Position numbers and translations under genes: made by a program | Shown here: piece by piece, positions 37,938-49,529 of the stretch | How the letters are laid out: each line of letters begins with the position of its first letter | Position numbering within the stretch: the first letter of the stretch is position 1 | Source: Trematomus loennbergii | Lineage: Eukaryota > Chordata > Actinopteri > Perciformes > Nototheniidae | Assembly: GCA_012861695.1 (NCBI GenBank) | Contig: JAAOOA010000006.1 | Span: forward strand, 13,483,879-13,547,878 | DNA length: 64,000 nucleotides | Direction of reading: 5' to 3' | Notes under the pieces: model-generated | What the model was told of the DNA's origin: nothing | Database searches by the model: none | Seen by the model: the letters and a program-made list of their open reading frames with translations, nothing else

Positions 37938-38727
37938 TTAAAGGTCCCATGTCATGGCTATTTCTACTGATCATAATTCCATTGTTGAGGTATACTAGAA
38001 TAGATTTACATTGTTCAATGTTCAAAATCACATTGGTTTTCTCATACAGCATCTCTGTATAGTATGTGTATTCACTCTCTGTCCTACACGCCTTGTTGGA
38101 GCTCCTGCCCCCCCCCCCCCTCCCTCCCTATGAGCCCACTGTGCTCTGATGTGTGTTTATGTGTTACAATGGCGTTCGTTAGCAACCAGAAAATGACACC
38201 AGTAATGACAAACAGATGAGAATGCTGCGTGGGGTCTGGGTGCCGTGTTGGCGGGACGTTGCAGGGCTCGCTGCCCCGCCCTTTGAGGCTCGAGGAGCGC
38301 ACAGTGTGAGCTGGATTACTGGTGTAGTTTCCTGGTTGCTGCGTGGGGTCTGCGAGACAGCGAGACACCGCGGAACTCAGCCTGAGCACACACACGTGAG
38401 TCCAAACTGTGAGTGGAGATCCACGGAGCCGCGGCTGAGAAAAGATAAGGCTGAGTGAGTGTGTGTGTGTGAGGAGCTCCACGGATTGGTCCATTTGGAC
38501 CTGGGTATGGTCACGTCACTATACTCAGGAAGAAAAAAATGGAAAAAGAAAGATCTCCAACGAGGCGTTCTGGGGCAGCATAGACAGGTATTTTCTGTGT
38601 TAGAGTTTTACTCGCTACAGGGTGTACTTTGAGGGTTTGTGACTTTGCAGACCGTTTACATGCATGAAAAGCTACATCACACAAGGGGACTGGTAATAAC
38701 CGGAAAAGCATGACATGGGACCTTTAA
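37938..38727. mobile_element. MITE with TTAA target-site duplication
   Basis: A perfect 20-bp inverted repeat (TTTAAAGGTCCCATGTCATG) lies at 37937-37956 and, inverted, at 38709-38728. Placing the boundary after TTAA gives a 782-bp element (37942-38723) that begins AGGTCCC, ends GGGACCT and is flanked by TTAA, as for piggyBac-type and Kolobok-type insertion. No transposase frame is present. The interior includes a C13 run, a GC- and CpG-rich part (38220-38420) with GCTGCGTGGGGTCTG repeated near 38224 and 38338, and a short GT stretch near 38460. Ends of this type recur in percomorph fish genomes in my recollection. The superfamily is not certain because the termini also resemble other TTAA inserters. 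Confidence 0.8.
38108..38120. repeat. Poly(C) run, 13 bases, inside the MITE
   Basis: Homopolymer followed by TCCCTCCC; part of the MITE interior. Confidence 0.9.
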
Positions 38728-39297
38728 AGATACTGCAGAACTCTCTGTAATGTTTTAAGTTACATTATTTTCTTCTTACATTCAAAATATAAACTAGGTT
38801 TACATCCTTTATTGTGAATTTTGAAGCTGAGCATTATAAGCTCTCTATTCACATTGCATTTGTGAGCTTCAAATATGAAAACGTTATAATAAAAAATGTG
38901 TCTTTAGTAAACTGCTTTGTTCTTTCTTTATATAAAACTCAAAACAAATAATTCCATTCAAATCTGTCAACTTCAAGATTTTCATCAGTAGACGTCGTAT
39001 CCTGACTTAACAAAAGCAAATAAATCAACTGTGGCTTAAAATGGCTCTACAGAGCGCAAGTGTAAACTAGCATGCTTTATAAGTTGCTCCTTTTAACGTA
39101 TCATATATCAAAGCATCCGCTAAATATATTAAAGTCTGTGTGGTGGGTGATGATATAGTCTGCATTATAAAGCTGGGGTGTAAAAGTGGTGGTGTTAACT
39201 GTCTCCTGGCGTAATGAGAGAGTGAGCTGTCACAGACACGCATGTAATGGCTCCCCTGCCAGCAGCCCAGTTCAGGCCCTTTGGGACACAGTACAGA

Positions 39298-39420
39298 CAC
39301 ACCATTTCTTTCACACTGTCTCTCATCTCCTCCTCTCTTTCACTCTCTCTCTCTTTTTCTTCTATCTGTTCCTCTCTTTCTCTCTCTCATGTCTTCCATT
39401 CCTTCCACTTTACTTCACTT
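39298..39420. repeat. Pyrimidine-rich (TC) low-complexity tract
   Basis: Almost only C and T on the plus strand, with many CTCTCT and TTTCTTC units. Several overlapping open frames rich in Ser/Leu/Phe here are products of this composition. Confidence 0.75.
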
Positions 39421-41199
39421 GGAAAGGGACCAGGCCCTGGCCTCATATCTTCTGTCTCTTTCTTTGTACAGATAGTACATTGTACACATTCAAACAATCT
39501 CATACACGCATACAGAATCTCACTGAGCATGCAGGACTCAGGGGGGGCATTTATGGACTATATCCCTTAGGATGGCCTACTCTATTCAGTATATGCTGGG
39601 TTTCTCATGTGCACTCAAGTCTATCTTCACTGAAATAGGCAAACAGGCAGCAGCTTCTCAATAGACCAGGCAAAATAGTCACACTCTGATGGTACATCTT
39701 AATCTCCCTGACAGCCATAGTATGCTATAAGAAACTGCTCTGTTAGAGGACTGAGTTCACAGTCAACTTCCAACTGGACATATCCTTCAAGTAAACGGCT
39801 TCATATTAGTAGTTTAACTGAAAAAATGCTTTGCAGCGTTGACATTGAATTGTTGCATTTGTTCAGATTTAGCTAGTTATGTTGAGGCTAAAAGGTGTTG
39901 CTAATGTGCTCGAAGGCTGGATTTCACAAATTGCACATTACTTGTAAGGCTGAGGTTCTTTTTCCTCTTTCTCTGTTCCCAGTCAATCTATAAGCATTCA
40001 TCCCCGGAGGCTTGCCGTTATGACAGTTATTTCATCAGCCATTACTGCTGCTGTTAATGGCATCCTCATGCTGACTTTAAAGACTGATTATCATATTGTG
40101 TAAGTTGATTGACAGTTGACCTTCACACCAGTTTATGAAGAGTGGGCTAGATACATGGGGTCACCTCGATTGCCTCAGTGACAGCGTATTAATACTAATC
40201 TGATAGAATTACCAGGACCCAATTAATCTGCAGACCCCAGACAAGACGGTGGTTAAAGAGATAGCACTGCTTCACAGACATAGCTGCTGAATGCCCTCCT
40301 GAGTCCTTCGTGCTCGGTAAGATTCTACATGTGCGTATGTGCTTGTTGGCATGTGTATGATTTATTTTGCAGAGGCAATCCAAGAACATATGTAAAGGCA
40401 TTTTACTTTGCACCCACCCTGAGTCTGTGTGATAAGCCAAAAGGTGGGGTGTCGTGGCTGTGCAAATGCTTTGGTGAGGTTGCACTGACCCAGTGTGGTA
40501 TGGAGCTGACTGACAGACATGAGGCTGGGCACTGCTACTATCATTTAGCCTTAATGTATGTATGTGTGTTGAACAGATATTTTCTGATTGGAATTATCGT
40601 TGAATTCCGCACTAGTGTTACTTTGTTTAATGTAATGTTTTTTTAAATAAAATTCCATCCGATTTATTTGACAAAGGAATTACAGTATTTATTAAACAGA
40701 TTTTCAGAAGACTGTTTCAGAAGATAGTTAACTATGTATGGAGTACACTTGTTTTATGTACCTCACTGAAAAAAAGGAATCTAATCACTGAGACTGACAG
40801 ACTGACATACCTAATAATGGTTCCACTTAAAGCTTTTTTAATTATACTGAAGACCATATAGTTTCAGACTGTTTTGGTATTATTTTATAAAAGCTACCAA
40901 CTCCTACCCCACCACACCGCCACAAAAAAATAAAAAATGTATATATTTTTGGTTAAGTTTTAGATAAACACAGACAGGGCGTAGATGTAGATCAAGTATT
41001 GTATATTTTAGATAAGAGTAAAGTGTATAGCAATATAAAAAATGTCTACTAGTAATGTAATGCATTGATGCTGCTTAATGGGTAAAAAGTAGCCATGAAA
41101 TGTCGTTTACAATGTATAGACTCTAACATCTAACTGACATATTCGGTTGTCAGTTTTATTTCCCTGACAACGTTAGAACTTGTCACTGGAGATTCTGTA

Positions 41200-41425
41200 T
41201 TTCCTTTTTAAATTGACCTCTCTGGATGTGATTGATAATTAAACATTTTGACAGGGCGGTGAGGAAATAAAAGCTGTGTTTGTTCAGAGAGAGATAACAT
41301 TCTCGGACAGTAACCGAAGCGAGTCAAATCAGCCCGGCAATATTACCTCACACTGAGCTGCATAATAAAGAGGGCCCACATGCATATTAATGTCAGCACT
41401 CTGCATAATGTCTACATCTTATGAC
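41200..41425. promoter_or_regulatory. Candidate conserved non-coding block, left edge of the regulatory-rich interval
   Basis: Contains GTGATTGATAATTAAAC, GAGAGAGATAACATTCTCGG, AACCGAAGCGAGTCAAATCAGCC, GAGCTGCATAATAAAGAGGGCC, and ATGCATATTAATGTCAGC. These octamer-like, homeodomain and GATA words sit in complex, repeat-free DNA. No coding signal. From here to about 50 kb such blocks become dense. Confidence 0.35.
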
Positions 41426-42130
41426 AGGCTCAGGAATACACAGACACCTCACTCGTGCTGCTTAACCTTTCCAATGCTCCACTATCGTTATTTGCATCCA
41501 AATTCCCTCATACACAGAGGAATCTCCCCTAACCCGGTCTCACCCACGTCAGCTCCTCAGGCCCTTGCTACCAGCCTCTTTCCCACACTCCATCAGTCGT
41601 GCACACTAACACTCCTCCTTAGAAACGCATGGTGGAGGTGTGTGATGCCAAACGAGTTCCTCGTTACCTCCCTCCCTCTCGGTTGGTAGAAGCTTTTGGA
41701 AGAACTACAGCGACATCTGCATGTGCCATGGTTACAAAGCGCCAGCCTCATACCCACCCACTTTACTGGGCTTCCCCTGCCAGCCTGCGCCCCCTCTGTA
41801 CGGCCCCTCCTCCTTGCACCTGCGGCAATCATTTCTCAAATTACTAAACATGGCTAATTGTCTGAGGCGTGAAGCTCACTTCATTTGAATATTCTAGCTT
41901 GGGGGCGATTTTGCCTTGCATAGGGAAAGAATTAAGCAAGGATGTCTGGAAAAGGGAGGATTAGTAATTAGATACATGGGTCTCTGTGGAGATTTTTTTT
42001 TACCATGGAGTTGTTTTCTGTGGTTTTATGGTTGAACCACGCCGGGGTATTGTTTTATATGAGAGCTGATTCCCGTCAATTAGGAGCTGATTTCAAAAAT
42101 ATGGTGCACCGTTAAAATCCTAATGATTTG

Positions 42131-42177
42131 AAGAATAATTGCGTTAAGATTTAAATCATCTTAACGCAATTATTCTT
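42131..42177. repeat. Perfect 20-bp inverted repeat (hairpin) with 7-base loop
   Basis: AAGAATAATTGCGTTAAGAT at 42131-42150 is exactly the reverse complement of 42158-42177, with loop TTAAATC at 42151-42157. The two outer neighbours could extend as G-T wobbles in RNA. No target duplication or transposon-like interior is present. The arms contain a TAATTG homeodomain core in both orientations. Confidence 0.95.
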
Positions 42178-42357
42178 TGGACATTTTTTAATAAACAAGC
42201 TTTTAGTGTCATTTAATACTTTTTGAGGAGACTCAAAATTGTAGTTTAATATATTTAGTTTCTCTTCCACATGCTCCTGTATTATGTGTTTCTTTTGCAA
42301 ATTCATAAACTGTGCAAAATTATTCTCAAAGAATGTCCTGTATTTGCTTGTGTGTGT

Positions 42358-42370
42358 GGGGGGGGGGGGG
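42358..42370. repeat. Poly(G) run, 13 bases
   Basis: Preceded by GTGTGTGT; a homopolymer likely to vary in length. Confidence 0.9.
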
Positions 42371-42481
42371 ATTCACTTAACACTAATTAAGTCAATTATA
42401 ATGGGCCTTGTTCTAAAGCGAGGATCTGGTTTATTCTAGGCTTTGTTTTTATTGTGTTTTGCTCTGACGAAATAGTAGGTG

Positions 42482-42504
42482 GTGTAGTAGTAGTAGTAAT
42501 AGTA
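42482..42504. repeat. Imperfect (TAG)n microsatellite
   Basis: GTAGTAGTAGTAGTAATAGTAA; a short trinucleotide tract. Confidence 0.85.
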
Positions 42505-42734
42505 ATTGACAAATTCTTGTTAATTTAACTCAGTTTTCATGATTACACAGGCAAACATTTCTAATCGTCTGGAATCGCTATAATAATCTATTTCTTTTTT
42601 AATTCACAAATCCACAAACATTTATTAGTTCTACATGCATGAACAGACAATCACTGTATTTGATATTGCTCCTTGAACAGGATGTAAGGTGCTCAATTAG
42701 TCCGTGTCGGAAAGGTTGAGCAGGATGACTTTTT

Positions 42735-43165
42735 TAATTAATGTTGAATTAAACGAATTGGAAGGTTGCCAGAAACCAGGAACCCAGCTTTGAAGATTGT
42801 CATCGCATAATGAGTCGCTTTTTTCTCTTTATATGATATGCTTTTCTGTTTCCAGTCCCTCGCTCTCTGCTGCCATTTGGCAGTATGCCTTGGCGATTTA
42901 ATGATATGCAAATGAAATATGCATAAAACCATTCTGCTGTAGAATGATTAAGCACAGAGGACATTAGCCAGTGCCCACCACAGTGTCTGCTGCCTCCTCT
43001 GCATTCCGCTTCGGCCGGGCGCCAAAAACAACACTAATAAAGATCAATGCTGCTAATGCGCTAATCATTTCAATAACACAAATAATATCCAATTTGAGAG
43101 AAATTAGATTCCAGGATGGTTTCTTCTCGCTCCAGTTTTGTAAAATCCAGAACCAGGGAAAGGCA
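42735..43165. promoter_or_regulatory. Strong candidate enhancer with POU octamer and homeodomain cores
   Basis: Carries a perfect POU octamer ATGCAAAT at 42906-42913 and a related ATGCATAA at 42919-42926, only 13 bases apart and in the same orientation, preceded by TTTAATGAT. Further right is a pair of TAAT cores eight bases apart (43054 and 43062, within GCTAATGCGCTAATCA). The block is free of repeats, has no useful open frame, and ends shortly before the CT/CA microsatellite. This resembles deeply conserved vertebrate enhancers near neural and homeobox genes. Conservation was not measured. Confidence 0.45.
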
Positions 43166-43350
43166 GATGTCTTCATCTGTGAGAGATGGTGCTCTAGAGA
43201 GCAGGTAGAGAGTTAAGACACCAGGTTTTCCAACAGGGAGCACTTGAACTGGCAATGCAGGAGCTTTTCTCTGCTTGTTTGTGAGTACTGTGGCATTATT
43301 TGACTTCTGGCATAAAACGAAGGAAGAAAAATATCCCGATCTTGCTTTGC

Positions 43351-43570
<220 letters not shown>

Positions 43571-44140
43571 CACCGCCCATTCCATTCTGCTCTCTTGCGC
43601 AAGCTTTTTTTTTTGTAATCCATTTGTGTAATGAAGACGCTGCCCAATTAACATCCCCCATGGAATTAAATAAAAGGGTGATTATCCAAAGTTCATTAGC
43701 TCCGAAAGATTAGAATATCCATGTGTTTCCCCTTGATTAACACGGAAAAAATGCGACATCAATTACGATTTAGATAAATCGCTATTCGTATTTGTTGAGA
43801 TCACGATTATCGCATTTGAGATGCCCAAAAAGATGCCATCTTTCAAGTGGTCCTCTCTCAGTGGTGGTTCAACCAGATTCAGACATCCTGGTAGTGCCAA
43901 GCTTGGGTAGCAAGCACAAAGATGTTATAATCCCTCCCTTTGGATGACTTCCTTAATTATTCATATTGCACAACCATGCATCTTGTCCAAAGAAATGCAG
44001 GAAAAAAGAAAATGAAAACAATAATCGTTGGATGCCAGTGGATGAATATCCTTGCGTTGCTAATTACTGTTTTAATTCCAACTATGCATATTAATGATGA
44101 AAGCGAACTTAATTAAAGCCTCCGTTGTGTGTCTTTGCAG

Positions 44141-44247
44141 CGATGCCCATCCTTGGCTCCGTGCCCGCTGCCAGCCGACTTTGCGGGAACAACAGAAACG
44201 TACCTCCGGACCCAGATAGTACCCCGAACTGAAACTCAAACCAGTTG
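44141..44247 (+). other. Exon-like segment, 107 nt, with strong splice signals
   Basis: The acceptor tract CCGTTGTGTGTCTTTGCAG ends at 44140 and the donor GTAAGT begins at 44248 after CCAGTTG. Between them the sequence is much richer in GC than its surroundings. One frame is open throughout (reading CPSLAPCPLPADFAGTTETY and on), so it could be internal coding. A second frame starts with ATG at 44142 and gives a 29-codon ORF that closes inside the exon. I do not recognise either peptide. The left flank is TAAT-rich and enhancer-like. It may be an alternative or 5' exon of a large gene, a lncRNA exon, or a decoy. Confidence 0.3.
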
Positions 44248-45224
44248 GTAAGTCTGCGTTGCATCTGTTTATGATAGTTTGGCGCAGGAAGGAAAATCCT
44301 GAAAGGGTGGAGTTTGATCATTTCTTTTCAATGGTTGGCAAAAAGGGGGCAAGAAAGAAGTGGAGATGTGGGGTGGGTCTGGAGGATGTAATGAGTTCCC
44401 ACGGCCTCACCACCCCCAGTTTGGTTGCAGGCAGGCCAGCACCTCCCCCTCAGTGTCTCTTGAACCCACGTAGTCTTCTTGTTCCTGTGCCTTCTGTACC
44501 AATTCCTCTGAGTTCCTGTTGTGTCCGTGCCACCCGTCTCTCTGGGCTCTCATGATGCTGGATACTATTCCAGATCTATGGGAATTGAAGTCCATGATGA
44601 TACACATACATACCTGCGTTCCTCTCTGCTATTGCTTGACTTGCTATAAAAGTTTATGATCTTTTAGGACTATTTAAAAAAGGGCTCCAAGAAATCATAG
44701 AAAAAAAATCTTCCAAAGGAAAACAGTATGTGTGATCCATTTTGATCAGCACAAGTTCAAATAGAAGAAAAAACTGTAATTCATTCCTGTCCCTCACTGA
44801 TTATAATTTGTTTTGGCATTTCATTAGTATGCATCCTCATGTTTGTCTGTCTTTTGTGTCTGTGACATTGTAAACAGCTGCTACTGAGCTTCAGGCACAG
44901 TCCCTCAAGTCCATTATTCCCCCCCTCCTCCTCTTGCAGGCATGCAAGCCACTGGCAGGTTGGCAGCGTCTGTTGCAGCAGTGCCTATGGTATACGTCAA
45001 TATGGCTGCCATCCAGCGCAATAAGAATTAGCAGTTTACACTGGGGAAAATGTAGGGGTAAAGAGAGAAGGGAGTTGGCACAAAAAGAGACACTCCCTTC
45101 ACACCCTCCACTAATAGTAAAACAGTTTGCCGCTTTTGTCTTCCTTTTGTTTTTGTTGTTGTTTTTTATCCCTTTTTAATGGATCCTTTTGTTGACAGCC
45201 TAAATCAAGTTGTTCCTTTGATTG

Positions 45225-45540
45225 AGTGTGTCGCCCTAATTAATTAACGAAGCAGATGTTGCTCTAATTAGTCATATCCGGTGCTTTGATGTCTCTGTTT
45301 GCTCTTGTCTCCTTCGTTTTCGGCAATTGAAACGTGAAGAATATCCGATTGTGTCGATCCGTCTCAATTGTGGTATTTCCTTTGCCAGTTTTCATACCAG
45401 ATGCCATCACTTTCCCGCTGGCACACAACTTGAGACACGCAAGTGCCAAATGATTGCTCCTTGGGCATCCTCCAAACGAATGACTTTTGCCCAAGTCCAT
45501 AAATGTCAACTGTGAGATAGAAATGGCATTTGTCATCGCT
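45225..45540. promoter_or_regulatory. Strong candidate enhancer with clustered TAATTA sites
   Basis: TAATTAATTAA lies at 45237-45247 and CTAATTAG at 45264-45271. Non-repetitive sequence follows, with TTCGGCAATTGAAACG, ATATCCGATTGTGTCGATCC and GTCTCAATTGTGG. Tandem TAATTA palindromes are typical of paired and LIM homeodomain binding. Open frames on both strands overlap here, but none resembles a known protein. Confidence 0.4.
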
Positions 45541-47089
45541 AGTATATTCCGAGGGTACGTCCTTTACTGCTAACGGATGAGTTGGCATGGCTTCTGCTGC
45601 CCAGATGGCTGGCTGGCTGCCTGGCACAGAGAGCTGGTTTGAGAGAGAGCCAGAATGAGCGAGTGGGAGGAGCTTCCATTTTTGCCCTGCCACACCCCCA
45701 AGTTATCGCTAGAACAATAAAACAGCCCAAGTTTCTGTTTATGTCTTCTTTTTTTGAATTTCAATCTCCTTCTTTAATCCCATTGGATGCCTCCTCCATT
45801 TCCTGCTCTTCTGTATGTAGCACCCATCTTTGTAGGTCCACTTCCTGTCTCACATTTTCTGTCATATACAGTTTTGCTGTATTTGAGAGTGCTGGATATC
45901 CATCCTTGTACCTCCATCATGGTCTCATGCTGCAAAGGCCAATCCGTCTGTATGGCAGCACCCAAAATTCACTCAGGTGTAGGTGACTCCTTCATCAGCA
46001 GTCGTTTGCTTGTCCTCAGATGCGGTACTGAAGTAAGGATAGATATGTCTCGAGACATGTATCTTCCATGCAACTTTCATAGTATAATAATATTAGACAG
46101 CCCCTCCATCCACAAAAAATACATAATTGAAAAAACGAGATCCAAAATGCTCAAAGCTTGTGGTGCTACCAATATGACAACAGGAACCTTCTCTCTCCCA
46201 GGCTTTATCTAACCACCTACTCTAGAGAGCGAGCAGAAGTCTGCCTTGGTGCTACCACTGAATGGATGGCACTGTGCCAACTTCTCTCTGCCATCAACCG
46301 CATTCGCTCCTTGTTTCCCTTATTTGCCCATCCCCTTTCTCTCTTAGTCCCTCTCTTACCCACCCTCCTCCTCTCACTAGCTTTCCTTCCACGTGCCCAG
46401 TACACCCGCCTTCCATCTCCCTTTTTTTTTCTACTATGGGCTTGACATTAATTAACATTTGGGTTAATTGATTCTAAAAGCTGATGATTTTGTCTAACAG
46501 TTCTCATAAGCCGGCTGGCTTGCTGCTTTGCGCCCTGCCGTGTAACCGGAGTGCCAGGCATTAACTGTGTTTCTGCTTTACCCTTGCTGTTATTAGTCCT
46601 AGATGGAGGAAGAGAGAGCCTCGAACCACAACTTGCAGACCTAGTGTACTGCAACAAAAACAACATCTAGCTTTCCCTGTATGTACAGTACATGGCACAT
46701 ACAGATAACTTTAGCATTTCAAGCTGCTTTTTTGCTTTAACTGATACAAGTTGATGCTTTGCTGACTGATCCGACCGCTCAGTGTTGTCCTTGTATTTTT
46801 ATAAATAATCAAAGTCCTTTTTCTACCACCCTCCATTCTTTTATTGATTGACTTGTCTCCCAACCTCTCTTCCAGCTCTACACGACTCTGCTTTCTCTCG
46901 CTCTGTCTCTGTTTGTAATTGTCTTTAATTATATGACGATCACTTTTAAAGCTGGATCTGTGACCATCTGCTTTGCCGTTACTTTTGTAGGACATGGATA
47001 AGAAGCGACACAAAGGGTTTGTTAATACATTTCTGTTTATTCAGATTTTTTTTTTAAATCTTTGTATATGTGATAATTCTCTTTTCTCA

Positions 47090-47720
47090 ACTCATTAGCG
47101 ATTGAGTCATTAGTGGTGCCCTGGCGCATATTTGATTAAATAATTATCTTGGTCAGATCTGCTTTTGCTCTTTCGTCTATGTTTTACATTTTTATTCTGG
47201 TCATTTGGTACGCAGCTGATGAGGTTAAAAGCGGAAATAAATAATAGTTGAATTATTTAATGAATCCCCCTCCCTCTGAAGAGTGCATGCATACTGCCGT
47301 TAATTAGCGATGTTGTGGCTTGCGTTTATGGTCAATGCAGAAGAGACTAATTGAGAGAGAAATGTAGGAACTCTCGCAAATATCGTGCCGCATACTTCAT
47401 GCAATTGCTATATTAATTATTCAATTCATTCTCTCTCCTATGTCTGTTTATGTATTACACATTTTATTTTTCGAGCTTTGCATGGCTGTATAATTAAAGA
47501 TGATCTGAGCACAGAATGTTGTACTCTTTCGACTCTTCAGAAGAGCAGTGGCAAGCGGCGACATAGGGCTCAAATGGCTTCTGTCTTTTTTCCCAATCTT
47601 TTTTTTAATTATTATCATCTTAAAATAAAAGCAGCAATTGAGGAAACAAGAGGAATCCATTATGCAAATAGACCAGTATTAGCATAATGTCTTATGCCAG
47701 GAATATGCAAATGAACCGTA
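47090..47720. promoter_or_regulatory. Strong candidate enhancer with two perfect POU octamers
   Basis: ATGCAAAT occurs at 47662-47669 and 47705-47712 in the same orientation. Other content includes TTGATTAAATAATTATC, GTTAATTAGCGATG, TATTAATTATTCAATTC and GTATAATTAAAGATGATC. The DNA is complex and repeat-poor over some 600 bp. Such density of POU and homeodomain words without coding potential is the signature of developmental enhancers; proof needs cross-species alignment. Confidence 0.45.
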
Positions 47721-48459
47721 TAATTTATTAGCGCCTGCATCTGTCTCACAGTGTTCCCATAACTTACAAAGAGTTTTTTTCCTCCTCATCTCTCCTCCTA
47801 TCCAAGCTGGCACGACATGCAACACACTTACAGACCAGACCCACCAAACAAGCACACCCACAAAAAGGGGTTGCTGGCTGGGTACTGTGACTGGGTGGGA
47901 AAAACTTGTCTGGCAGACTGACTGGGGGATAAGAAAGCAGGCAAGGGGCGGGGACGGGTGGTATGGGATAAATGTGTAGGGGGGCACATAAATCCCTCTA
48001 CAAAGGCTCAGTAGCAGATGCTAATTCGCTAAAACAACTGCGAAACTAAATAAAATGAAAGAAAAAACAAAGGCGGAAGATTGCGACTGGGCGGAGCGAC
48101 AACGATTTCTGACTGCTTTTTGTCTTGTACCTCTGTTTTGGCTCTTTCCCTTCTCTTTGATGCCCGCTTTTTACATTTTTTTTCAAGTCATTGGAGCTGG
48201 CAGCTTTTACCCCTTGTAGAGGATTTCCTCATGAGTCAGTTGGATGAAGGCAGCTGGGTGGGATGGAGAGGAGAGAGAAACACAGAAGGAGAGAGAGGCT
48301 GCATCTGAAGGCATGTGTGTGTGGGCTCCAGTCAGACTCCACTAGTACCCTGGATGCCACCACTCAGCCCAGCCAAGCCCAGCACAGAGCTTCCAGGCTG
48401 TATCCAGGGAAACTAGGACCAGACACATCCTGATGTGTGATAGAAATGGCACACCAGTT

Positions 48460-48830
48460 GTTTGGGCTTCTCATTACAGATCAGGATTCTGCTATTATTT
48501 TATTACGATCTATCGTTTGTGTTGATTGGCCTGCTTTGCATAGTTGGTGTGAGGCTAATGGCTAAAGAGATAATTCAACATTGTTCCGGAGAAAAAGATG
48601 CCACAGGGGACTGCGTTGGAGAAAAGGCTTTCGCAACTTCACTCCAGTTCATTGAGGACATAAACAACAACTGTTTTTTTTTTCAGAATTCGTCCTCAAG
48701 GCCACAGATTATTTATTTCGTCATATTTTTGCATCAGTTGCCAATGTGCTGGAAGATGGAATGCACTCTTTCTACGTTTCCTCACACTTGGACACTGCCG
48801 AGCTTCTGATGGTAAAAAGCATCTTTTTAC
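48460..48830. promoter_or_regulatory. Candidate conserved non-coding block
   Basis: Complex sequence with GAGATAATTCAACATTG, CAGATTATTTATTTCGTC and a GATGGTAAAAAGC end. A 115-codon frame crosses it but has no recognisable domain and a low-complexity phenylalanine run. Interpreted as non-coding; confidence is low either way. Confidence 0.25.
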
Positions 48831-49234
48831 CAAGAATCCATTGCACACAAATGCAGTGAGTGTGCCCGCCTCCCCCTTTATTCTGAAGGGGCATCTGTTC
48901 CCTCCTTGTTGGAGATTACATGTAAGGCAGCAGACATGTGAATTTGTGGAGTGTGTACGTGTGCGTAAGGGCACGTGTGCTCATTAGAGGAGAAAGAGAC
49001 AAAGGAGATTACATTATGTAAGTCAGCATGGTGTCTCCTTTTATTTCTTCGACACATGCAGAGAGACACACACACCTAAATAAATGGAGTGTGTCATCTT
49101 CTCACCACTGGCATCCGGACTCAGGATTAGAAGAAGAAAGTGGACCATCCCATGGAAATACCAACCCTTCTCCAGCGTTCTGTAATTTCACCTTTTGGCT
49201 CCGATTATTTTTCTCTCGCACTTGATTTGGTTGG

Positions 49235-49520
49235 TGTCGCTAATTCCAACTCGGACCTTTCTTAAGTAGAATGTCAAGATTATTACCGAGGTATTTTTTG
49301 TCTACTAGGTTCGCTCTCTCCAATCTTTTATTAACACGTTTTTCCTTGTGTATTACGATGCTGTGAAATTGCCAAGATTCATTAACTGAGTGCATGGTAT
49401 TCATGCAATCAATTATTTTCTTGAATTAGCATTCGACCGGCAGCTTATTATACCGCACAGACCTTTCATTATCTCTAATGAATGACTGATATTTAGATTT
49501 GGATTTGAATCCAGTATCTT
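49235..49520. promoter_or_regulatory. Candidate conserved non-coding block
   Basis: Contains GTCGCTAATTCC, CTTTTATTAACACG, TTCATTAACTGAGTGCATGG, CAATCAATTATTTTC, TTGAATTAGCATTCGACCGG and CTCTAATGAATGACTG. Homeodomain cores occur about every 40 bases in repeat-free DNA. No coding signal. Confidence 0.35.
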
Positions 49521-49529
49521 AATATGATT

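Noticed and set aside
39186..39638. 150-codon plus-strand frame
   Set aside because: Most of it translates a TC-rich low-complexity tract; no conserved residues recognised.
42131..42177. Hairpin as a microRNA precursor
   Set aside because: The stem is only 20 bp, perfectly paired with a 7-base loop, too short and too perfect for a typical animal pre-miRNA; kept as a hairpin finding only.
45582..46212. Overlapping frames of 134 and 141 codons
   Set aside because: No domain, overlapping alternatives in different frames, and no splice signals at plausible edges.
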